The notes beneath the pieces are model-generated. The model was not told the DNA's origin. It saw only the letters and a list, made by a program, of their open reading frames with translations, and made no database searches. Source: Thermoleophilaceae bacterium (GTDB lineage: Bacteria; Actinomycetota; Thermoleophilia; Solirubrobacterales; Thermoleophilaceae). Taken from it: a stretch of DNA of 9,773 nucleotides. The translations under genes and the position numbers were made by a program. The stretch is from assembly GCA_013812485.1 (NCBI GenBank), contig JACCTJ010000008.1, forward strand, positions 1 through 9,773, given 5' to 3'. Shown piece by piece: positions 1-5,293 of the stretch (position 1 is its first letter; each line of letters opens with the position of its first letter).

Positions 1-695
1 ACGCTCAGCTGCTCCCGAAACTCCGAGGTCGAGACCTTGAGGTTGTTCATGAAGAACCAGGCGCAGCCCGCGGCGAGCAGGATCAGCGGGATCCAGAGGA
101 GTCCTGCGTTCACCAGGAATGGGCCTCCACCGGCCTGACCGCCGACGATCGCCACGGTGATCACGAGCGGTACGAAGGCCTGCACCACCGCCACGCCGAT
201 GTTGCCGCCCGCGGCGTTGAGCGCCAGCGGGAAGCCCTTTCGGTCGTCCGGGTAGAAGTACGAAATGTTGACCATGCTCGAGGCGAAGTTGCCGCCGCCG
301 AAGCCGGCGGTCGCCGCGGCGAGCAGCATCAGGCCGTAGGGCGTGCCGGGGTCGCCGACCATGACGACCAGCAGGACGACCGGGATGAGCAGGAGCAGGG
401 CGCTGACCACCGTCCAGTTGCGACCGCCGAAGCGCGCCACCGCGAAGGTGTAGGGAAAGCGCAGCGTCGCGCCGACCAGCGCCGGCACCGAGACCAGCCA
501 GAAGAGCTGTCCGACCGTGTAGTCGAATCCGGCGTCGTTGAGGTTCGCGGCGACGATGCTCCACAGCAGCCACACCGAGAAGCCGAGGAACTCGGCGAAG
601 ATCGAAAAGGTGAGGTTGCGCCGGGCGATCGCGCTGCCGCGCTCCCGCCAGAACGTCTCGTCGTCGGGTTTCCAGTCGCTTATCCACCTGCTCAC
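1..695 (-). CDS. narK: NarK/NasA-type nitrate/nitrite transporter (MFS), N-terminal 231 residues, cut by window edge
   Basis: This is a major facilitator superfamily membrane protein for nitrate uptake or nitrate/nitrite exchange; about half of the protein lies in the window. Translating the minus strand from a GTG at 695 gives an open frame to base 1. After a short cytoplasmic N-terminus (residues 1-28) there are about six hydrophobic segments (roughly 30-50, 62-84, 96-113, 120-140, 155-180, 195-215). Two hallmarks are visible. Residues 75-95 (GATLRFPYTF, then RFGGRNWT) contain Arg79, matching the substrate-binding Arg of helix 2 in NarK. Residues 131-149 (AGFGGGNFASSMVNIS followed by YFYP) are the nitrate signature motif. 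The second nitrate signature and second Arg would lie beyond base 1. The GTG start is favoured because AGGAGG (710-705) sits 9 bases upstream and no family homology is lost. It lies downstream of the regulator gene on the same strand but has its own upstream operator array. An assimilatory role is inferred from the neighbouring reductase genes. Confidence 0.95.
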   Translation of the reverse strand, partial: MSRWISDWKPDDETFWRERGSAIARRNLTFSIFAEFLGFSVWLLWSIVAANLNDAGFDYTVGQLFWLVSVPALVGATLRFPYTFAVARFGGRNWTVVSALLLLIPVVLLVVMVGDPGTPYGLMLLAAATAGFGGGNFASSMVNISYFYPDDRKGFPLALNAAGGNIGVAVVQAFVPLVITVAIVGGQAGGGPFLVNAGLLWIPLILLAAGCAWFFMNNLKVSTSEFREQLS

Positions 696-704
696 GGTCC
701 GCTT

Positions 705-710
705 CCTCCT
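705..710 (-). promoter_or_regulatory. Ribosome binding site for the nitrate transporter
   Basis: The minus strand reads AGGAGG here, a perfect Shine-Dalgarno core, 9 bases before the GTG at 695. It decides the start of the transporter gene, which has no ATG at this point. Confidence 0.75.
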
Positions 711-731
711 GTGTCGCTCAAGGTCCGAGCG

Positions 732-737
732 ACGCTA
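732..737 (-). promoter_or_regulatory. Candidate -10 element for the nitrate transporter
   Basis: The minus strand reads TAGCGT, fitting the actinobacterial TANNNT -10 pattern. Transcription would start near 725, giving a leader of about 30 bases that includes the AGGAGG site. No good -35 hexamer is seen at the right distance; that position is covered by the proximal pentamers of the operator array, as expected for a promoter dependent on an activator. Short motifs like this occur by chance, so this is tentative. Confidence 0.35.
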
Positions 738-747
738 GGCGAGCGGA

Positions 748-807
748 GTGTCCGGTCCGTGACGCGAAGGGCACCGTTGGGTCACGGGCCGATTTCCGGC
801 GTGTGAC
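748..807 (-). promoter_or_regulatory. GlnR-box-like operator: six pentamers at exact 11-bp pitch upstream of narK
   Basis: Read in the direction of narK transcription, the minus strand has GTCAC (807-803), GAAAT (796-792), GTGAC (785-781), GTGCC (774-770), GTCAC (763-759) and GACAC (752-748), each separated by exactly six bases. The actinobacterial GlnR box is alternating GTNAC and GAAAC pentamers separated by six bases. All three a-sites here match GTNAC perfectly; two of the three b-sites (GAAAT, GACAC) match GAAAC at 4 of 5 and one (GTGCC) is poor. The array lies just upstream of the proposed -10, a position suited to activation. The likely binder is the GlnR-like protein encoded at 826-1491; that assignment is inference. 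Confidence 0.7.
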
Positions 808-825
808 GCGGGCGGCCGCGCGCCT

Positions 826-1491
826 TCAGCGCTCGAAGCGGTAGCCGACGCTACGGATCGTCACCAGCCGCGAGGCATACTTCTCGCCGAGCTTGGCGCG
901 GACGCGACGCACGTGGACGTCGACCGTGCGAGCGCCCCCGTAGTAGTCGTAGCCCCACACGGCGTTCAGCAGCGACTCGCGCGGGAACACGCGGTTGGGG
1001 TTCGTCATCAGGAACTTGAGCAGCTCGTACTCCATGTAGGTGAAGTCGATCGGCTCGCCCTCGATCGCCGCCTGGTAGGTGGCGAGGTTGAGCTCGAGCG
1101 ATCCAGCTCGCACGATGTCTCCCGCCTCGACGCCGTTGGCCCGGCCTCGGGCCCGGGCCACTCGCACCTCGAGCTCCACCGGCGAGAACGGCCGCACGAT
1201 CACCTCATGGGCCTCGAGCAGCGGATCGCTGGCTTCGAGGCCACCGCTGTCGACGGTGAAGATCACCGGGACGTCGCCCAGGTCGTGCTGGTCGCGCACC
1301 CGTTCCCAGGCCTCGAGCGGCGCCGGCTCGCCCGGTCCTCCCACGAGGACGGCGAGACCGGGTCGCTGGCCGGGCGGATCCGTGCCGCGTCCCTCGGGAG
1401 CACGGTGCGGCGTGAAGCCGAGCCGGGCCAGGGCTCGGCCCATCTCGCTCGCAGAGGCCTCGTCCGGCGCGTAGACCCACACGTCGGCCAT
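826..1491 (-). CDS. glnR: OmpR/PhoB-family GlnR-like nitrogen regulator with degenerate receiver domain
   Basis: This 221-residue protein has the response-regulator layout: a receiver-like domain (about residues 1-110) and a winged-helix DNA-binding domain (about 122-221). The C-terminal domain is well conserved, with FTYMEYELLKFL, RESLLNAVWGY, the recognition-helix segment GGARTVDVHVRRVRAKLG and the wing SVGYRF, closely resembling GlnR of Actinomycetota. The receiver is atypical: the beta3 phosphoacceptor Asp is replaced (AVLVGG, residues 47-52), the acidic pair is only partly kept (Asp10-Glu11), Thr79 is present and the conserved Lys is Arg100. It is therefore unlikely to be controlled by a partner histidine kinase. 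The start is the ATG at 1491, whose A is shared with the glnA stop (TGATG), so it is probably co-transcribed and translationally coupled with glnA. No Shine-Dalgarno sequence is evident. The frame stays open upstream inside glnA, but that extension has no domain content. OmpR-family membership is sure; GlnR identity is inferred from the wing sequence, the receiver, the gene context and the nearby GlnR-type box. Confidence 0.88.
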   Translation of the reverse strand: MADVWVYAPDEASASEMGRALARLGFTPHRAPEGRGTDPPGQRPGLAVLVGGPGEPAPLEAWERVRDQHDLGDVPVIFTVDSGGLEASDPLLEAHEVIVRPFSPVELEVRVARARGRANGVEAGDIVRAGSLELNLATYQAAIEGEPIDFTYMEYELLKFLMTNPNRVFPRESLLNAVWGYDYYGGARTVDVHVRRVRAKLGEKYASRLVTIRSVGYRFER

Positions 1492-2795
1492 CACAGCGCC
1501 CGCAGGAGCCGCTTGCGCTCGAACTCGGTGATCTCCGCCTGGTGGGCGTCCCACTCGGACCGGCGCGAGCGCAGGTAGACTTCGAGGAGATCGTCGCCGA
1601 GCGCCTCGCGCGCCAGCTCGGAGGAAGCGAGCAGATCGGTCGCCTCGCGCAGGTCGCGCGGAAGGTCGGCCGGCGGCGGCGAACCATCGCTGGCGAGCTC
1701 GGACGGCGGCTCGAGCTCGCGCTCGACCCCCTCGAGCCCCGCGGCGAGCAGAAGCGTCAGCGCGAGGTAGGGGTTGCAGGCCGGGTCCGGCGAGCGCAGC
1801 TCGATGCGGGCGGCGCCCTCCTTGCGCGGTCGGTTCGATGGCACCCGCACGAGCGCGCCGTCGCTCGCGCGTGTCCAGGAGATCGTGCTGGGCGCCTCGA
1901 AGCCCGAGGCCAGGCGCTTGTAGGAGTTGACCCATTGGTTGGTGACGGCGGTCAGGGCGCCGGCATGGGCGAGCACGCCCGCGAGGAAGGCCCGACCGGT
2001 CTTCGACAGCGGCGCGTCCTCGGCGTAGAACGCGTTCTGTCCCTCGCGGAACAGCGACAGATGAAGGTGCATGCCCGAGCCTGCCTGCTCTTGGAGGGGC
2101 TTGGGCATGAAGCTTGCGAAGACGCCGAGCTCGCGCGCGACCTCGCGGACCGCGAGCCGAAAGGTGGTGATGGCGTCGGCGGTCGAGAGGGCATCGGTAT
2201 GCCCGAGGTCGATCTCGTGCTGCGAGGGCGCGACCTCGTGGTGTGAGGCCTTGACCGGGATCGACATCTGCTCGAGGTGCTCGATCGTGCGGCGGCGGAA
2301 GTCACTCGAGGTGTCGAGACTGGTCAGGTCAAAGTAGGCGCCGTCGTCGAGGGGCTTCGGCACGCCCTCCTCCCCGGCCGAGAACAGGAAGAACTCGATC
2401 TCCGGCCCAACCTGGAAGGCGAACCCCAGCTCGGCGGCGCGCTCGAGCGTACGCCGCAACGCGAAGCGGCAGTCGCTGGGGAAGGGCTCGCCGCCGGGTA
2501 GCCGGACGTCGCAGAACATCCGCGCCACGAGCGACTCGGGACGCCACGGCAGGATCTGGAAGCTCCGTGGGTCCGGATGGGCGATCGCGTCCCGCTCGGC
2601 ACCGCGCTCGCCGCCGTCCAGCGACGAGCCGTCGATGCCGACGCCCTCCTCGAGCGCCTCTTCGAGCTCCGAGACCGGGATAGCGAAGCTCTTCAGCAGT
2701 CCGATGACGTCGACGAACCACATGCGGACGAAGCGCACGTCGCGCTCGCGGACCGTTCGCATCACGTAGTCGCCGTCCGGCTCGGAAAGGGGCAT
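1491..2795 (-). CDS. glnA: Glutamine synthetase type I (GSI-alpha-like), with an altered active-site Arg
   Basis: This 434-residue protein has the glutamine synthetase fold in normal order. A beta-grasp N-terminal domain carries GIDGSS (Asp55 and Ser58, matching the Asp50/Ser53 loop). The catalytic domain carries metal ligands in GPEIEFF (Glu132, Glu134), HHEVAPSQHEID (Glu187, Glu194) and GSGMHLHLSL (His243), then YKRL (Arg294), GFEAPS (Glu300) and RIELRSPDPACNPYLA (Glu332). Family chemistry is ATP-dependent glutamine formation from glutamate and ammonium in the cytoplasm. The length and the absence of a Tyr adenylylation motif (ADLPRDL where NLYDLPP is expected) fit the alpha subtype, which is not adenylylated. 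One oddity: TRASDGALVRVP puts Asp312 where enteric GS has Arg339, so a related gamma-glutamyl ligase activity cannot be excluded. The ATG at 2795 gives a normal N-terminus; another Met (residue 12) is also possible and the upstream Shine-Dalgarno is weak. It overlaps the downstream regulator gene by one base and is divergent from the nitrate reductase operon. Confidence 0.93.
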   Translation of the reverse strand: MPLSEPDGDYVMRTVRERDVRFVRMWFVDVIGLLKSFAIPVSELEEALEEGVGIDGSSLDGGERGAERDAIAHPDPRSFQILPWRPESLVARMFCDVRLPGGEPFPSDCRFALRRTLERAAELGFAFQVGPEIEFFLFSAGEEGVPKPLDDGAYFDLTSLDTSSDFRRRTIEHLEQMSIPVKASHHEVAPSQHEIDLGHTDALSTADAITTFRLAVREVARELGVFASFMPKPLQEQAGSGMHLHLSLFREGQNAFYAEDAPLSKTGRAFLAGVLAHAGALTAVTNQWVNSYKRLASGFEAPSTISWTRASDGALVRVPSNRPRKEGAARIELRSPDPACNPYLALTLLLAAGLEGVERELEPPSELASDGSPPPADLPRDLREATDLLASSELAREALGDDLLEVYLRSRRSEWDAHQAEITEFERKRLLRAL

Positions 2796-2805
2796 CGCTC
2801 AGATG

Positions 2806-2811
2806 AACCTA
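2806..2811 (-). promoter_or_regulatory. Candidate -10 element for the glnA-regulator operon
   Basis: The minus strand reads TAGGTT, a TANNNT-type -10 hexamer, only 10 bases before the glnA ATG at 2795. Transcription would then begin within a few bases of the start codon, giving an almost leaderless mRNA. This agrees with the lack of a convincing Shine-Dalgarno sequence, and leaderless mRNAs are common in Actinomycetota. No clear -35 is seen. Confidence 0.35.
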
Positions 2812-2884
2812 GGGGTCGAGCGCTGCCGCGCCCTTCGACGTGTGTCCAAAAGGGCGGGCGCGGGCTTCGCCCCGGGGCCGAGAT

Positions 2885-2933
2885 GTCACGGGCGGTTCAC
2901 GGAGCGTTCATCCGACGGCCACCGCGCGGAAAT
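2885..2933. promoter_or_regulatory. Second 11-bp-periodic operator array between divergent glnA and nitrate reductase genes
   Basis: On the plus strand five pentamers lie at exact 11-base pitch: GTCAC (2885), TTCAC (2896), TTCAT (2907), GCCAC (2918) and GAAAT (2929), each followed by six unrelated bases. The spacing is that of tandem OmpR-family sites. Individual units fit the GlnR box less well than the narK array does. Read as 7-mers from one base earlier, the units GTTCACG, GTTCATC and GGCCACC resemble the GTTCACC direct repeats of actinobacterial PhoP boxes. It may bind the GlnR-like regulator, PhoP, or both. It ends 26 bases before the nitrate reductase GTG and lies about 90 bases upstream of glnA, so it could serve both directions. 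Confidence 0.5.
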
Positions 2934-2959
2934 CTCGCGCACCGACGATCGTCTGACTC

Positions 2960-5293
2960 GTGACGACGACCACGCTTCCAACCGACGCGACCGCGTCTCT
3001 CGGCGAGGCCGCCACCCGGACGGTCTGTCCCTACTGCGGCGTGGGCTGCGGCCTTCTGGCCCGCACCGAGCGCGGTCGCCTGACCTCGGTCGAGGGCGAC
3101 CGCGACTATCCAGTCAACCGCGGGAGGACCTGCCGCAAGCCGCTCGAGCTGCCCGCCGCAGTGCACGCGCGCGACCGCGCCGTCGCGCCGCTCATGCGAC
3201 TGCGCCGCGACGGTCGCTTCCACGCGGTGGGCTGGGACGAGGCGATCGGCACCGCCGCGGCGAGCCTGCTCGAGATCGTCGCCGAGCACGGGCCCGAGGC
3301 GATCGCCTTTTACATCTCGGGCCAGCTGCTCACGGAGGACTACTACGCCGTCAACAAGCTGGCCAAGGGCTTCCTGGGCACCAACAACGTCGACTCGAAC
3401 TCCCGCCTGTGCATGTCCTCGGCGGTGGCGGGCTACGTCGGTGCCTTCGGCTCGGACGGCCCCCCGCCCTCCTACGCCGACCTCGACGTCGCCGACTGCC
3501 TACTCCTGCTCGGGACGAACACCGCGGCGTGTCACCCGATCGTCTGGGCCCGCATCCGGGACCGTCAGGCGGAGGGAGCGTTCGTGATCTGCGCGGACCC
3601 GCGACGAACCGCGACCGCCGAGGGCAGCGACCTCCATCTGCCCGTGAGGCCCGGCGCCGACCTCGCTCTCCTGAACGCGATGCTCCACGTGATCGACGCC
3701 GAGGGCCTCGTGGCCTCCACCTTCGTCGCTCGCCACACGAGCGGCTGGGACGAGACCGTGGCCGAGGCGCGCCGCTGGCCGCCGTCCCGGGCCGAGGAGA
3801 TCTGTGGCGTCCCGGCGGCCGATATCGCGGCGGCGGCCCGGCGCTTCGCCGCCGGGCGTTCGATGGCGCTGTGGTCGATGGGCGCGAACCAGTCTTCGGT
3901 GGGCACCCACAAGAACCGCGCGCTGATCAACCTATGCCTGGCGACCGGCCAGATCGGCCGCCCCGGCACCGGCCCGCTGTCGCTCACCGGGCAGCCGAAC
4001 GCGATGGGCGGCCGCGAGACCGGCGGGCTCAGCCAGATGCTGCCCGGCTACCGCCGCGTCGAGCACGCCGCGGACCGCGAGGCCGTCGAGCGCCACTGGG
4101 AGCTGCCCGCCGAGCTGGCGGGGATCTCCCCCGAGCCCGGCCTGCCGGCCGTCGAGCTCTTCGACGCGCTCGAGGCGGGTCGCGTCAAGGCGGTCTGGAT
4201 CGTCGCTACCAATCCGGCGGTGTCGATGCCCGACGCGAGTCGGGCCCGGGCCGCGCTCGAGCGCGCTGAGCTCGTGGTCGTCCAGGACGCCTACCACCCG
4301 ACCGAGACCTCGGCCCTCGCGCACATCGTGCTCCCGGCGGCCTCGTGGCCCGAGAAGGCCGGGACGATGACGAACTCGGAGCGGCGGGTGGCGTTGATGC
4401 GCCCCGCGCTCGACCCCCCGGCGCAGGCCCTCCCCGACTGGCGCATCTTCGCCCGCCTCGCCGCCGAGCTCGGCTGGCCCGAGCACTTCGGCTGGGCCGA
4501 CGCGGCCGAGGTGTTCGACGAGTTCGCGGCGCTCACCGCCGGGCGGGTGTGCGACCTGAGCGGGATCAGCCACGCGCTGCTCGAGCGCAGCCCCGGCATC
4601 CAGTGGCCGTTCCCGGCCCGTGCGGCGGTCGACGGCCGCGCCGCAGAGCCGGCGCAGTCGCGGGCCGAGGGTGCGGCCACCACCTCGCGGACGCTCTCGA
4701 ACGCCTCGGGGCCCGGTCCGGACGAGGGCCCCGGCCCCGTGCGCCTGTACGAAGACCACAGCTACCCGACCCCGGACGGTCGCGCTCGCTTCGAGCCCAC
4801 GCCGCATCGCGATCTCGCCGAGCAGCCGGGGGGCGAGCTTCCGCTCGTACTGACCACGGGGCGGGTCGCCAACCACTGGCACACCATGACCCGCACCGGT
4901 AAGTCGCCGGCCCTGACCGCGAGCGACCCCGAGCCCTTCGCCGAGATCCACCCTCTCGACGCCGCGTCGGCGGAGGTGGAGGACGGGGAACCGGTGCGGA
5001 TCGTCTCGCGGCGCGGGCAGTCCACCGTGCGGGCCCGGGTGGTCGACGCGATCCCGCGCGGTGTCGTCTTCGCGCCGTTCGGCTGGGGTGCCCTGCACGC
5101 GCCGGCGGGAGCGGGTGGGGTGAACGCCGCCACCCACGGGGCGAGCGATCCGGTCTCCCATCAGCCGGAGCTGAAGGCCGCGGCGGTGCGGATCGAACCT
5201 GTCGACGACGGTCGCACAGACGTGGCCGCGCGGCTCGAGGGCCGCCTGCGGGACACCTGCCCGGCGGATCCGATCGCCTCCCGGTCGGCGTGA
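2960..5293 (+). CDS. nasA: Assimilatory nitrate reductase catalytic subunit (Mo-bisPGD, [4Fe-4S])
   Basis: This 777-residue cytoplasmic molybdoenzyme reduces nitrate to nitrite. The N-terminal iron-sulfur domain has Cys23, Cys26, Cys30 and Cys58 (C-x2-C-x3-C-x27-C) followed by Lys60, the usual electron-relay Lys. The Mo ligand is Cys151 in NNVDSNSRLCMSS, characteristic of the NasA/NarB/NapA branch. GQPNAMGGRETGG (from residue 344) and EKAGTMTNSERRV are further family signatures. The molybdopterin-dinucleotide-binding domain covers about residues 600-760, including LTTGRVANHWHTMTRTG. No twin-arginine signal is present, which fits an assimilatory enzyme. Residues about 553-594 are an Ala/Pro/Gly-rich linker before the C-terminal domain. 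Unlike Klebsiella NasA, there is no C-terminal BFD [2Fe-2S] domain; the next gene carries one. The start is GTG at 2960, placing the first Cys at a typical distance; no clear Shine-Dalgarno is visible. The stop overlaps the next start by four bases (GTGA). The name nasA follows Klebsiella; homologues are narB in cyanobacteria and nasC in Bacillus. Confidence 0.95.
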   Translation: MTTTTLPTDATASLGEAATRTVCPYCGVGCGLLARTERGRLTSVEGDRDYPVNRGRTCRKPLELPAAVHARDRAVAPLMRLRRDGRFHAVGWDEAIGTAAASLLEIVAEHGPEAIAFYISGQLLTEDYYAVNKLAKGFLGTNNVDSNSRLCMSSAVAGYVGAFGSDGPPPSYADLDVADCLLLLGTNTAACHPIVWARIRDRQAEGAFVICADPRRTATAEGSDLHLPVRPGADLALLNAMLHVIDAEGLVASTFVARHTSGWDETVAEARRWPPSRAEEICGVPAADIAAAARRFAAGRSMALWSMGANQSSVGTHKNRALINLCLATGQIGRPGTGPLSLTGQPNAMGGRETGGLSQMLPGYRRVEHAADREAVERHWELPAELAGISPEPGLPAVELFDALEAGRVKAVWIVATNPAVSMPDASRARAALERAELVVVQDAYHPTETSALAHIVLPAASWPEKAGTMTNSERRVALMRPALDPPAQALPDWRIFARLAAELGWPEHFGWADAAEVFDEFAALTAGRVCDLSGISHALLERSPGIQWPFPARAAVDGRAAEPAQSRAEGAATTSRTLSNASGPGPDEGPGPVRLYEDHSYPTPDGRARFEPTPHRDLAEQPGGELPLVLTTGRVANHWHTMTRTGKSPALTASDPEPFAEIHPLDAASAEVEDGEPVRIVSRRGQSTVRARVVDAIPRGVVFAPFGWGALHAPAGAGGVNAATHGASDPVSHQPELKAAAVRIEPVDDGRTDVAARLEGRLRDTCPADPIASRSA

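Noticed and set aside
808..824. Possible terminator hairpin after the regulator gene (around GCGGCCGC)
   Set aside because: There is an 8-bp palindrome but no extended stem and no T-run on the minus strand. It is ordinary in DNA of this composition.
1492..1935. Upstream extension of the regulator frame to an ATG at 1935
   Set aside because: The added residues are Arg/Ala-rich without domain content and lie wholly within glnA in another frame. The ATG at 1491 gives a normal-length regulator and a typical coupled overlap.
2858..2880. GGGC-TTC-GCCC hairpin in the glnA/nasA spacer
   Set aside because: The stem is only about four pairs, is not followed by a T-run in either direction, and lies in a G/C-rich stretch where such pairs are frequent.
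2803..4269. A 488-codon plus-strand frame overlapping the nitrate reductase
   Set aside because: The product is Arg-rich low complexity, typical of the wrong frame in GC-rich DNA, and it overlaps a gene with clear catalytic motifs.
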